From assembly GCA_947044365.1 (NCBI GenBank), contig OX345641.1:7669065-7733064 (forward strand): 64,000 nt of DNA, in the 5' to 3' direction. Of this stretch, positions 21,636 through 35,072 are shown in pieces (the stretch's first letter is position 1; every line of letters starts with the position of its first letter). The translations under genes and the position numbers were made by a program. The notes beneath the pieces were generated by a model that saw only the letters and a program-made list of their open reading frames with translations, did not search any database and was not told where the DNA came from. The stretch is from Petrosia ficiformis (taxonomy: Eukaryota; Porifera; Demospongiae; Haplosclerida; Petrosiidae).

Positions 21636-24600
21636 GTGAGTAAAACAAATCCATTGCTAATCTATACTACATCTCTGATTCCACTAGATGGTGAGTATAA
21701 TATGTATAATATAGTACTAAATCATTTTCAATTATTACTTTTTGTGATGATTGTCCATGGTTTATGGCCCTTCTTTTCATTTCTTAATAACACATCAATA
21801 TCAATCCACTAGGAGGTGAGTCTAATGAAACCTAATATAGTATTGTAAATTATTACTTTATTTCCTATCTTTGTGTCTTGATTCTATTCACGGCACTTGT
21901 TTTTATTTCTTAATAAAACATCATTATGAATCAACTAGTGGGTGAGTCTAATGAAACCTAATATATGTAATAGTAATGTAAATTTATTTACTCTTTTTCA
22001 TATATTTGTGTCCTGATACTATTTACGGCCCTTGTTTTCATTTCTTAATAACACATCATTATGAATCCACTAGTGGGTGAGTCTAATGAAACCTAATATA
22101 TGTAATAGTATTATGAATTATTACTTTATTCCTCTTTTTCATATCTTTGTGTCTTCATACTATTTACGCCCTTGTTTTCGTTTCTTAATTACACATCATT
22201 ATGAATCCACTAGACGGTGAGTCTAATGAAACCTAATATATGTAATAGTATTATGAATTATTACTTTATTCCTCTTTTTCATATCTTTGTGTCTTGATTC
22301 TATTTACGGCCTTGTTTTCGTTTCTTAATTACACATCATTATGAATCCACTAGACGGTGAGTCTAATGAAACCTAATATATGTAATAGTATTATGAATTA
22401 TTATTTTATTCCTCTTTTTCATATCTTTGTGTCTTGATTCTATTTATGGCCCTTGTTTTCATTTCTTAATAACACATCATTGTGAATCCACTAGGATGTG
22501 AGTCTATTCAAACCTCATATATGTAATAGTATTGTATATTATTACTTTATTTACTTTTTCATATATTTGTGTCCTGATACTATTTACGGCCCTTCTTTTC
22601 ATTTCTTAATGACACATCATTATGAATTATTAGCGGGTGAGACTAGTGAAACCTCATATATGTAATAGTATTGTAAATTATTACTTTATTTCTTCTTTTT
22701 CATATCTTTGTGTCTCGATTCTATTTATGGCCCTTGTTTTCATTTTTCATTTCTTAATAACAAATCATTGTGAATCCACTAGGATGTGAGTCTAATGAAA
22801 CCTAATATATGTAATAGTATTGTAAATTATTACTTTATTTTCTTTTTTTCATATCTTTGTGTCTTGATTCTATTTATGACCCTTGTTTTCATTTCTTAAT
22901 AACACATCATTATGAATCTACTAGTGGGTGAGTCTAATAAAACTTAATATATGTAATAGTATTGTAAATTATTACTTTATTTCCTCTTTTTCATATCTTT
23001 GTGTCTTGATTCTATTTATGACCCTTGTTTTCATTTCTTAATAACACATCATTATGAATCCACTAGTTGGTAAGTCTAATGAAACCTAATATATGTAATA
23101 GTATTGTAAATTATTACTTTATTTTCTTTTTTTCATATCTTTGTGTCTTGATTCTATTTACGGCCCTTGTTTTCATATCTTAAATAACACATCATTATGA
23201 ATCCACTAGCCTGTGAGTCTAATGAAACCTAATATATGTAATAGTATTGTAAATTATCACTTTATTTCCTCTTTTTCATATCTTTGTGTCTTGATTCTAT
23301 TCATGGCACTTGTTTTCATTTCTTAATAACACATCATTATGAATCTACTAGTTGGTGAGTCTAATGAAACCTAATATATGTAATAGTATTGTAAATTATT
23401 ACTTTATTTCCTCTTTTTCGTATCTTTGTGTCTTGATTCTATATATGGCCATTGTTTTCATTTCTTAATAACACATCATTATGAATCCACTAGTCGGTGA
23501 GTCTAATGAAACCTAAAGTATTCTAAATTATTACTCTTTTTCATAACTTTGTGCTTTGATTCTATTTACGGCCCTTGTTTTCATTTCTTAATAACACATC
23601 ATTATGAATCCACTAGACGGTGAGTCTAACGAAATCTTATATATGTAATTGTATTGTAAATTATTACTTTATTTCCTCTTTTTCATATCTTTGTGTCTTG
23701 ATTCAATTTACGGCCCTTGTTTTTCTTTCGTAATAACACATCATTATGAATCCACTAGATGGTGAGTCTAATAGAACATAATATATTGTATATTATTACT
23801 TTATTTCCTCTTTTTTTATATCTTTGTGACTTCATTCTATTTACGGCCCTTGTTTTCGTTTCTTAATAACACATAATTATGAATCCACTAGAATGTGAGT
23901 CTAAATACGTATATCTAATAGTATTGTAAATTATTACTTTATTTCCTCTTTTCATATCTTTGTGTCTTGATTCTATTTACGGCCATTGTTTTCATTTCGT
24001 AATAACACATCATTATGAATCCACTAGATGGTGAGTCTAATGAAACCTAATATATGTAATAGTATTGTAAATTATTACTTTATTTCCTCTTTTTCGTATC
24101 TTTGTGTCTTGATTCTATATATGGCCCTTGTTTTCATTTCTTAACAACACATCATTATGAATCCACTAGATGGTGAGTCTAATGAATATGTAAAAGTATT
24201 CTAAATTATTACTTTATTTCCTCTTTTTCATAACTTTGTGTCTTGATTCTATTTACTGCCCTTGCTTTTCATTTCTTAATAACACACCATTATGAATCCA
24301 CTAGGTGGTGAGTCTAATGAAACCTAATATATGTAATGGTATTGTAAATTATTACTTTTTTCATATCTTTCTGTCTTGATTCTACTTATGGCTCTTGTTT
24401 TCATTTCATCATATATTGTGAATCCACTAGCGGGTGAGTCTAATGAAACCTAATATATGTAATAGTATTGTAAATTATTACTTTATTTCCTCTTTTTTCA
24501 TATCTTTGTGTCTTGATTTTATTTACGGCCCTTGTTTTCATTTCTTAATAACACATCAATATGAATCCACTAGCGGGTGAGTCTAATGAAACCTAATATA

Positions 24601-25409
24601 TGTAATAGTATTGTAAATTATTACTTTATTTCCTCTTTTTCATGTCTTTGTGTCTTGATTCTATTTACGGTCCTTGTTTTCATTTCTTAATAACACATCA
24701 TTATGAATTCACTAGGAGGTGAGTCTAATGAAACCTAATATATGTAATAGTATTCTAAATTATTACTTTATTTTCTATTTTTCATATCTTTGTGTCTTGA
24801 TTCTATTTACGGCCCTTATTTTCATTTCTTAATAACACATCATTATGAATCTACTAGGTGGTGAGTCTAATGAAACCTAATATATGTAATAGTATTGTAA
24901 AGTATTACTTTATTTTCTCTTTTTCATATCTTTGTGTCTTGATTCTATTTACTGCCTTTGCTTTTAACACATCATTATGAATCCACTAGACTGTGAGTCT
25001 AATGAAACCTAATATATGTAATAATATTATAAAGTATTACTTTATTTCCTCTTTTTCATATCTTTGTGTATTCTATTTACGGCCCTTGTTTTTCATTTCT
25101 TAATGACACATGATATGAATCCACTAGGAGGTGAGTCTAATGAAACCTAATATATGTAGTAGTATTGTAAATGATTACTTTAATTCCTCTTTTGCATATC
25201 TTTGTGTCTTGATTCTATTTACGGCCCTTGTTTTCATTTCTTAATAACACATCATTGTGAATCTACTAGGAGGTGAGTCTAATGAAACCTACTGTATGTA
25301 ATAGTATTCTAAATTATCACTTTATTTCCTGTTTTTCATATCTTTGTGTCTTGATTCTATTCACGGCTCTTGTTTCATTTTTGTAATAACACATCTAATT
25401 TTCATATAG
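21636..25409 (+). repeat. Tandem array of about 142-bp units with 3-nt microexons, copy 2
   Basis: Same unit design as copy 1, with older and more diverged intron bodies. Triplet starts: ATG 21688, GAG 21813, TGG 21939, TGG 22074, ACG 22214, ACG 22354, GAT 22495, CGG 22634, GAT 22783, TGG 22925, TTG 23067, CCT 23210, TTG 23352, TCG 23494, ACG 23617, ATG 23759, AAT 23892, ATG 24028, ATG 24170, GTG 24305, CGG 24431, CGG 24574, GAG 24716, GTG 24858, ACT 24990, GAG 25128, GAG 25270. Donors are gtgagt except gtaagt at 23070 and gtgaga at 22637. The gap is always exactly three bases although intron length varies from about 120 to 150. No stop codon occurs. Confidence 0.85.
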
Positions 25410-28400
25410 AGAGAAAAGCAGAGAGAAAAAAAGAGAGAAAAGCAGATAGAAAAGCAGAGAGAAAAAGAGAGAGAAAAGGAGAGGGAATGTAAGTTTAATT
25501 ATGTAATGGTGATTGTTATATCAATCATATGACATTTGTATTCATACATAGAATGATGATAAGATTTAATAACTATTTATATAAACATACAATATCACAA
25601 ATATATAATGTGTATTATAATTATATTATATAGCAGTTTATAATTGAAGGGCTCAGAGGTAAAGTGGGCTAACCCAAAATCAAATACTGGAAATCATCCA
25701 TAGTGCATAAAAATGCATTAAAAATTAGGTGTATTCCACTGCCAAAATTGAAATATTTTTGATTTCTTAATTTTTATTTGCCCCTGAAACACATTTTAAG
25801 AGTGTTTTCATGTTAATCTCAGTGTATTGCTGTTTTGTGGGTTAGACCACTTTACTTCTCAGCTCTTCAATTATAAGGTATGATTACATTAAAATTGTGA
25901 TGATGTACTATCAATAAATTTCATCTTTACAAGTCTATGTTCATATTGCTACCAGTACAATTAATGTGTTGTATAAAGCTCATTATGCATATTATGTAGG
26001 TACAAGATTATTATTAATTGTTGTAGTTGATATTTTTATCTTCTCTTGTTTTGTACTCCTGTATGTATCTTAAAATCATTTATTCAGCTTATAGAAGAGC
26101 TCTTTCACAAGGAGAGTTAGCTGTTGCCTATTCTCGTATTATGCTGATTGGATCAGCTGGTGTTGGGAAGAGTAGTCTGAAACGTGGACTAATGCACTTA
26201 CCATTTGATGCAAGAATAAACAGTACCATTATTGCTGATGTTCAATCACTACGACCTGACATCCAATCGATACAACCCAATGTTCCATCACTACGACCTG
26301 TGGGTTTGGAGTGGGCAATGGCAGGAGATGAATGTAATAAAGGATGGAGAGGGGTGACCCCAGAGGATGAGATAGAGGAATTAGCTCAATTAATTTCGAT
26401 TGTCTACAAGCAACCAGAAGATCGTGGCACTTCTTTGGCTCTAAAGGCAGCTTCTGCTCTTTTTTCACAAGTCACTTCAATTACGTCAGATGCTTTACAA
26501 GAGATTATTAGTTCAAAAAAAAAGCAGATGGTTGAAGAAATTCTTTCTCCTGCCATAAAGCGAGCAAGAGAGATGCGTCACTATGATATTGAACACACAA
26601 AACCACATCCTTTCTTTCATGTTTGGGATTGTGGTGGTCAGCCCATTTTTCTAGAGGTATTACCAGCATTTCTCACTTCACGTACCATGTTCCTTCTCCT
26701 CTTTGATGCCTCTATAGATTTCAATACTAGATTGAAGGCTATACAGTACCAACAAGGAAAGAAGATTGAGGAAGGAGAAGTCAACATGACCACACTTGAG
26801 CTTATGGAGGGGTGGATGGCAAATATTCACGGCCATCTTGCAAAGTATGATGATAGGGGAGGTTTAGTTGAGTATCCTCGAATTGTTGCTGTTGGCACTC
26901 GAGGAGATAAATTGACTATTACTGAGAAGAGTGAAGTGAAAGCAAATCTGGTTAGGTGTCTAGAAGACACTTCCAAAAGTCAGAAAGACAAAACGTTTTT
27001 ACGACTATTAATGGATGTCGTCATTGTTGATAATACTACATCAGGAAATGGAGAGGATGAAGATGAAGCATACCAGTATTTACGAAAGGAGATTTATGAT
27101 TTCACAAGCGAGAAACTCGTTGTCAGAACACCAATTAAATGGGTGCTGTTTCGTAAAGTTTTACGGTCATTAGCAGAGATATCAGTAAATACCATCACTC
27201 TGAGGGAGGCATGTGCTATTGGTATTGCTTGTAACATCACACCTGAGGATGTTCCTAGTGTCCTTAAATTCTATCATGAGCTAGGTGTGATATTATACTA
27301 CTCTCGCATCAAGGGCCTTCAAGAGAAAGTCATTCTTAATCCAAAGTGGTTCGTGGAATGCCTTGGAAAGGTCCTCACACTTCAGGGTAGAGAAGAATTT
27401 GAGCAAAGAGATATGTGGAAGCTTTTTCATGAGAAGGGCATTCTTGTACAGCCTCTATATGTAGCTGTATGGAAAGAATGTGAGGGGATGAATCCCGAGG
27501 AAATGGTGCAACTACTCGTTAGTTTTCACTTAGCAGCTGAAGTACAGACAGATGAGTTTAGTGAACGACAATCCAAACAGTTCTTTGTACCTGCAGTGCT
27601 TCCAACAGGAGATCCATCGTCAGCTCTGCCTCCTGGATATTACCATAGAGCTACTCCACTACACATCACGTTTGGAACAGGTTATGTCATACCAGGCTTT
27701 TTTACACGTCTTGTCACCACAATGGCCGAATCGCCTCAATGCCAACTTTACTTCCGTGATGGTATTTTTCGAAATAGAGTGACATTAGAATTTGGAGATA
27801 TCAAGCTTCCCATCAATCGTATCACACTTACTGAACTCTCTAATGCAATTCAAGTAGAATTGTTACGTTATATTCCCGATGCCCCCACTCTAATGCCAAT
27901 ACAAAAAAGTTGTCAAGATTTACAGGTAATAATGTAATTATATACACTTGTATGATACATTAAATATAGCACATCACTAATAATGATAGGCATAATCATA
28001 ACACATGTACATAATATAGAGTGCTAGTGTTCCATTTGTTATTATAATTAGTATTTGTGTAACAATTAGTGTGTTTATAATACATGCAGGGTCTTCTGGA
28101 GGCCTGTTCTCAGGAGGTAGAAGAAAGCCTACAGTCCACTAATGTATCAGTCTATACTGATGTTAAAGAAATGGCTGTTACAAGAGAAGTCAAATTTTTA
28201 TGTCAAGGGTTGGAATGTAATTCTTCCTCAGATCCTCACTATCTACTTCCTCTACCTGGTCAAACATGTGAGATTGATATTCGATGTGAGAGAAGCCCAG
28301 TTTATAGGAAGCTTACTCATGATGAGGCCTACTGGTTTCCTAGAATTATTGAAGGTGAAATTATACATAGTCATAATTCTTTTATGTATTATAATTGTAG

Positions 28401-30149
28401 TACTATAACAGCTAGGAGATTAAAAACCCTTTAAATAACAAGAAATGAAGTAGACATTATTTCTTTAAGTCGTTGTACCTTTTTACTGAACACATGAACT
28501 TGGTACAACTTCTCTACTGAACTAATGTATAAAATGTAGTGTTTGTTGAGTGCACACAAGGCTTTATATGCAGGCGTGAAAGAATTCTTGTGCCTGCATA
28601 TCAATTCATATCAGTGTTTAAACATTTGCTATTTCTGTAAACTAATGGATAAATTATAGAAATGATGTCTACTGTCAATTATTCAGTACTACAAGGATTC
28701 TATTTTATGAAGCCATACCTAAACCCCAAATAGTTATCTTCGCTACCTGTTTATGTAAGCATGCAAGACATTCACTAAATTAATATTTGGAATCATATGC
28801 TCCTAATTAGCTAGTTTATTATACAGTAATATGGATGGTCATCTTCTCAGAGGGACAGGGGGAAGAGAGTCCAGTGGGGCCATTGGAACCCTCAAAACAT
28901 TTTTAGAAAACTAATCTTGCCGAGTTATAAGCATAATTCTACTGTATTATACACCTATAACTATTTAAAATCTCTTTCAAGTTTGTTTCTTAACACCTCC
29001 CCTCCCTCTAAAAATGAATTGTAAATTACAATACATATAATTTGTATAGTACTTAATGCCATAGTACTACATATTACAGCATTCCCCTTACACAGTACAT
29101 TGACATACTATGTCATCATACTTAAAAATTTTAAATTTACAATAATTTTAGTTATGAATTAATAATAATTATTTTTTATACATTCAATACAGAAATGAAT
29201 ACAGAAATGAATATAGGAACAAGCACAGACGATTCTGTGAATACAATGAAAGGTATATATTGAATATGTAATAATTATGTCCCAACCAATGGGGATTGCC
29301 TCCTTCCCACATCAAGCATAAAGCTGAAAATTTAGTATTATTTGAGACTTCCTACTCCTATGTAAATAGAAGATCAAACACTGTGGATGCCCATTACTAG
29401 TGTAGCACTACCTGCAATATCAAAGTAGTGGCACTTGCTATAATTCTTTACCACTTAATAGTTATGATTATTTTATATTGAAAGTACATTTGTTCTCTAA
29501 ACTGTTTCTGTAGAGCCCCTTGACCATACCACATCACATAGCCAACAGACACAACAACAGCAAGATCCTTTAACACGTAAGTATTATGATTGACATAGCA
29601 TCTGAATGATCAATGACATAGTACATGCAGACTAATTATAGATAAACTGATATAACAGTCTTAAAGTGTTTGTTCTTCATTATTATTACTGTTTTTTTAA
29701 GTATTATAGATAATAGTAAAATACTACTCGAACTAATTATAATACATAAATAATTTGTTCATATATACTTATGTGTATGTCATACCTATAAATACTATCA
29801 TTTCTCAGCTACTAGTGTTTCTATACTGAAGAAATCACCAGAGCCCCTAGATGTTTATCATTTGCTGAAAGAAAAATCAGCTGATTGGAAAGCATTTCGC
29901 AGAGAGATGCAGCTTCATGATAACTATGAAGACATGTTGGCACGAAATCCCAGTCTTACTGATGATGATAGATTGTATAAGGTGTTCACAAAGTGGATTG
30001 AAGCACAGCTATCTCCAGTCACATGGGCCAAGATTCTTGAGATACTACAAAGCCTAGAGTTGCTAAATATCGCAAAAAAAGTGAATGATTACTTACAAAG
30101 GCCAGATGTGATTATGAAATACATCAAGAAAGAGGATTATCCTGGTTAG
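21688..30149 (+). CDS. Roc-COR GTPase with Death domain, microexon N-terminus (copy 2)
   Basis: Proposed exons: 27 microexons, 25410-25488, 26088-27925, 28090-28354, 29193-29252, 29514-29576 and 29809-30149. Sum 909 codons with TAG at 30147. The GTPase exon has P-loop GSAGVGKSS, DCGGQP and VGTRGDKL, as in copy 1. The 60-nt exon at 29193 (phase 1/1) has no counterpart seen in copy 1. The Death domain matches copy 1 closely. There is no S/T/P exon. If the donor gttagt at 30145 is used instead, a short last exon after tattgatag (30480, six codons to TAA) is possible. Cytosolic Death-fold signalling is inferred from the family. Confidence 0.75.
25410..25488 (+). CDS. Charged R/E/K exon joining array to GTPase, copy 2
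   Basis: This 79-nt exon lies between acceptor ttttcatatag and donor gtaagt. It is open in phase 0 and encodes quasi-repeats such as REKQREKKREKQ. It is 48 nt (16 codons) longer than its copy 1 counterpart, so the length changed in whole codons. A single charged alpha-helix or coiled coil is likely. Confidence 0.65.
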
Positions 30150-31390
30150 TATAGTAGTTTGAAGTGTGTTAACTAATTGTAACCATTTTGATTATGTATG
30201 AAATATAAAATTAGTCAAGCAATCCATTTTATTATTATTAATTTTGTGAACCGGTTAAGTAAGGATAATAACTGTTTAAAACGTATTGACACAAAGTAGG
30301 GACATATGAACGACATTACAGTAGAGTAGAATATTTATAATGTAGTAGATGTGTCTGAGTGATGATTCATCGCCCACATTGAGCTATTATCATTATAGAC
30401 AAATTCAATTGAAATACTATAGTTTTACAAGATTATAATTATTATAATTATTAACATTTTTAATCCTCTCTTATTGATAGAGCAACCAATATTATAAACG
30501 CAAACAAGAAACGTACCGCACATCATTAACAAGCAAACAAAACAATGTGTTTGCATTATATATAAAGTGTGTTCATATTTAGTTATTTACTGTATGATAA
30601 TGTATAGTATTATTATTTACAAACTAGCTGGCTGAATATTATATATAAAGTATGTTCATATTTAGTTATTTACTGTATGATAATGTATAGTATTATTATT
30701 TATAAACTAGCTAGCTGAATATTGTTGATTTTATAATAAATTATTATTAATATTGTATTCCCTTTTTGATTTGAAATTGTTCTTTTTTTGTTTTGGGGAA
30801 AGAAAAATTTATTGTGTATAATTATATTAATTTTGTTTATTTGTTAATTATTTTTTTTTGTTTTTATATCATTTTTTGTTTTGTTTTTATGTATTTATTT
30901 TTTTGTTTTCGTTTTTTGTTTTTATACTTATTTTTTTGATATTATATTCATTTTTTTGTTTTTATACTTTTTTTTCTTTTTATATTGTTCATTTTTAGTG
31001 TTTTTTTGTTGTTATACTTATTTTTTGGTTTTTATATTGTATATTCTGTTGTGTTGGTAATGTATATCAATATTGTATTACTTTTTTTATTGGTTTTGTT
31101 AATTGTTTTGTTTATGGAACACTTTGTTGTTTAAATTTAATTTTTCTTTCCCCTTATTAATGATAATGATTACAATAAATCCGGAGGGTTCTGTGCCTGT
31201 AATAATTGGGTAGTTTCTCATGTGCTATGCGGATTGTAGATATATGAATACTGTTTAGCCAAGTTGACCTTAGCAACCAATGAAACAATCATTAATCTGT
31301 TGCTAAGATATCCAAAACTATTTCTTCTCAAATAATGACTATAATAATTATAACAATATAAAATAGTAAATCATTATAACTGATATTTCA
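30150..31390. other. Intergenic after copy 2 GTPase gene
   Basis: No gene beyond the possible short last exon near 30480. A direct duplication of about 75 bases occurs at 30560-30720 (motif agttatttactgtatgataa twice). A T-rich tttttgttttta tract spans about 30780-31080. Confidence 0.5.
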
Positions 31391-32994
31391 TTATATATTG
31401 AATTTATGTCCAGCTTTTATATCTTCCTGTACTTGTCGCAAATTATCTCGTGCATCTTTAAAATCAGGTTTCAATTTCAGTGCAGTCTGTAAATCTCTCT
31501 CAGCATCTTTATAACGTCCTAATGACAAGAGAAGATAATGATAACATAAATAGATCAATACCATACATCCATTAATAACCAAATTAATGAGTAGCAACAA
31601 TATCATTAAACACAATAACTATAATAATTGTTGCATGAGGTAAAACATAATATGGTAGCCTAATCATATATCTGATACATGAAGCTAGCTTAATTAATTA
31701 ACCCTTACAAGACTGATGTCACATATATGTGACATTTCACCCCTACCTGGTTCGGAGTGTGTTCCATGCATTACGAAGCACTCCCAATACTTGTAATTGG
31801 TGTCAGGCATAAGCCCATGCAAGTGGCTAAAAAGTTGATTTTTTTTCGGCTGTCTTTTGGCCTAAATAACGACTACGGGGGCAAATTATAAAGGGGGGTG
31901 TCCCCCCGTTAATGGGGGTTCGAAGGGAGCTGTGCCTTCTCACCGCCCATGCAAATTGTGGTTTTAGTGACCCCGCCCATGCACTCTGGTGGGTACTGAA
32001 GGCATTTCCCTTGCTGTAAAACCTGAAATCGTGGGTGTAGCTGGTGCCAACATGCACTGGGGTCATTTTGTTTCCCCTAGTTCCAGTCAAACGAAGAGCA
32101 CTGCATTTGATTTAATCCTACGAAGCGCTTGGGGACTTTCGAGTCCTGGTAAGCAAGTTGGTAGAAGTAGTACTCCATGTCAGAAAAGGAGCCAAGTTTG
32201 GGATAGAGAAAGTGAACAGTAGCCAAAATATATGCAATAGAGGCTCCAGTGTTGAAAATGGGAAGAATTTTGAAAAACAAGCTCAGTCCTCTAAGGGTTA
32301 ATTAATAAACAATCATTGATTAGTTGTAAATCAGCTGACATGGCTTTACATAATAACACAAACAGATGCCAGTCAAGCGCTAGTGTTATAGTGAATGTGT
32401 TTATGGAATTACTATGTATGTTCATAAATATTCCTTAATGATATTCATTATTAGAAATGTTCCTGTCTTTAAGGATGTGTGTATGTCATATTAAGAATAC
32501 ACAATAATCACATGATACATTACTACTAAATGACATGTTTTAAGTACATCACATTACTAACCCATTCTATAGTGTACTTGTCCTCTATTATAATAAGCTA
32601 TGGAAAATTCTGGATCATGTGATATAGCGTGTGTGTAATCAACAATAGCCTCATTAAAGTTGACCCATAAGTATTGAATATGGCCACGAGTATTATATAC
32701 ATCTGCTAATTCATGAGACGTTAATTTGATTGGTCCATTTTGCTCATATGATTGATCGGTGTACAACGAATCACGATTGTTCCTAAAATCATTGGACTTG
32801 TCCTCTCGATCCTCTCTACTGTTATGTGACACCAACTGATCATCAGATGACATTCCACAAGAATTAAGACTTACATCACGTGACAGACTAGTATCTACAT
32901 CCTTTACTATTTGAGACAATAGTTTATAACACATCTCCAGATCGTTTATTTGAAGCAAACTCATAGCTTCCTTATACAAATTCTCCATCATCAA
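31391..32994 (-). CDS. TTC32: Tetratricopeptide repeat protein 32-like
   Basis: Two exons: 32994-32562 (ATG first, ends phase 1 at donor gttagt) and 31518-31391, about 186 residues. The order of motifs fits TTC32: a helical N-terminus, a variable acidic or Ser-rich insert, then TPR helices with LADVYNTRGHIQYLWVNFNE, DYTHAISHDPEFSIAYYNRG and the second-exon GRYKDAERDLQTALKLKPDF. The human protein is about 150 residues; the extra length is the insert. TPRs mediate protein binding; the precise role of TTC32 is not established. A MITE sits in the intron. Confidence 0.8.
31702..32297. mobile_element. piggyBac-type MITE in TTC32 intron
   Basis: It is flanked on both sides by TTAA (31698-31701, 32298-32301). 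The ends are inverted: CCCTTACAAGACTGA at the left and TCAGTCCTCTAAGGG at the right. TTAA targets with CCCT ends are the piggyBac signature. It is about 596 bp with no transposase. The copy 1 intron has an empty TTAA site near 16222. Confidence 0.8.
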
Positions 32995-33550
32995 TTAATA
33001 ACTAGATGGGTGTGGTCAATATCAACACACCCACAATTAATAACTTACAAGGACTTTGTTTTTTTTTGTGCCTTCTTGACATAATACATGCATTTATATT
33101 AACTCACGAGTCCATAGTGGAGACTGTGAAGGTTAAAGTACTGTGGTTGTATTGACTGAATTATTTCTTTTCCTGGCTGCATTTCAGTTTCCAGCTTCAA
33201 TCTTTCATTCTACTTGTGCACTTTGATAGACTAAGGTTTGTAGATGATGCAATTCATGATAATAATCATTGTAGTATTTTCGAGCTATAATGGTAATTTC
33301 CTAAACATGTTGTGCTAATATACAATAACAATTATGAGAAATGTATTTTATATAGCGGTTGCATTTTCGTAAACAAAAATACAATTTGCAAATAAAAAAA
33401 TAGATAATTATGTATAAAAATAATTATCAATGATACATAGCTACATGTATAAAAAAGTGCTCAGTAGTATAAAATATAGTCTACAATAATTATGTTTTAA
33501 GAATGTGTATTCAACTTCATTTCTATATTTATTATATACAATAAGATATC
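32995..33550. other. Intergenic between TTC32 and the membrane-protein gene
   Basis: TTC32 starts at 32994 and reads away from this stretch, so its promoter probably lies here, together with the 3' end of the membrane-protein gene. I see no open frame. Confidence 0.35.
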
Positions 33551-34274
33551 TTACAATTCAGTGACAAGATCATTACCATCATCTGTCAGTGAGCCAGTAA
33601 AATCCAATACAGTTTTCATGAGATTATCCAACGAGTCACCATTAGTGGTTGGGGCAGTAGCAGACGAATCAAGAATGGGACCTTTCACTTTCGTATTTTC
33701 TTTTTCAGGGGATTTAGTATCTTGTTTCTCTTCTTTTGTTCCATTTTTCTTATCTTCATCAGTTTTCGTTTTTGTTTCTTTCTTCACATCTTCCTTATGT
33801 TCCTCTATATTGATAATTTCGTGTGGCTTAGTAGAGTCTATTTTAACACTACTTGCTTCTGTATTTGCAACTTCTTTCTGCTCATCATGGCCGCCATCCT
33901 TTTTATTCTTTCCCAAATCTTTGTTATCACTTGATCGATCATCTTCCGATTTCACTGTCTTGGTTTCTTTTCCATCAACTTGTTTTGTTTCATCAAGTTC
34001 TTTCTTTCCATCATTTACATCGCTCTTAATAACAGTTATCACTTCTTTTCCACCATCCATTTCCTCTTTCGTAACTGCGTCTATGTTCGTTATCTTTTCC
34101 TCCTCTTCATCATTCTTTGTTTCAATCACAGTTGTTAGTCCAAATGTTGTCACTACATCTTCGGATTTGTGTTGTTTATCACGATCAGGAGCAGATTCAA
34201 CATCTTGAGAAATACGTTTTGTAAACCTACATGTACAAAGACATACATTAAAAAAACATATATACATATATACA

Positions 34275-34306
<32 letters not shown>

Positions 34307-35040
34307 CATATACAAATGTATGTATATAATCATACATACATATACATACATACATACATAGATACATACATATATATTACATACATACATACATACATAT
34401 ATACATACATATACATACATACAAACATACATACATACATACATACATACATACTAATATGTACATACACGTATATACATACTTATACATACATACATAC
34501 ATTCATAGTTACATACATACATAATATATATTACCCTGCATCTTCTTCCAGAACATATTCTGTTACTTTAGTTAAAAGATAAACAAAAAAACATATGAAG
34601 ATCAAACATTAAACTATCATGCAAGTAGGTTTGAAGTTTGTATTACAAAGTGACATCTGTTTGTTTGTGTACATTGTCAACAAATCAATTCCCCATATTG
34701 TATACATAGTATAAAATGTAAATACGTAAATAGATTGATAGATATATAGATACATAGGTACATATACATGGATACATACATGGATACATACATAGATACA
34801 TGTATACATAGAATCATACATATAGATACACGGATAGATAGATAGATAAATAAATAGATAGATAGATAGAAGGATATACATAGATAGATAAATAGATAGA
34901 AAGATAGAGAGATAGATAGATAGAGAGATAGATAGATAGATATATAGATAGGTAGATAGATAGATAGATAGATAGGTAGGTAGGTAGGTAGATAGATAGA
35001 TACATACATATGTACATACATACATACATACATACATACA

Positions 35041-35072
<32 letters not shown>

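Larger units (their letters stand above)
19860..32995. repeat. Segmental duplication, copy 2
   Basis: This is the second copy of the block at 20-17015. It keeps an intact two-exon TTC32. It carries its own insertions: a CACTGC-type MITE at 21198-21579 and a TTAA-flanked MITE at 31702-32297. Both Roc-COR exons are open and about 90% alike by eye, whereas the microexon triplets differ in number and order. Copy 2 may be the parental arrangement, because only its TTC32 is complete. Confidence 0.85.

Noticed and set aside
31827..32280. Three short frames inside the TTC32 intron
   Set aside because: They lie inside the TTAA-flanked MITE and are in both orientations without similarity to a transposase.
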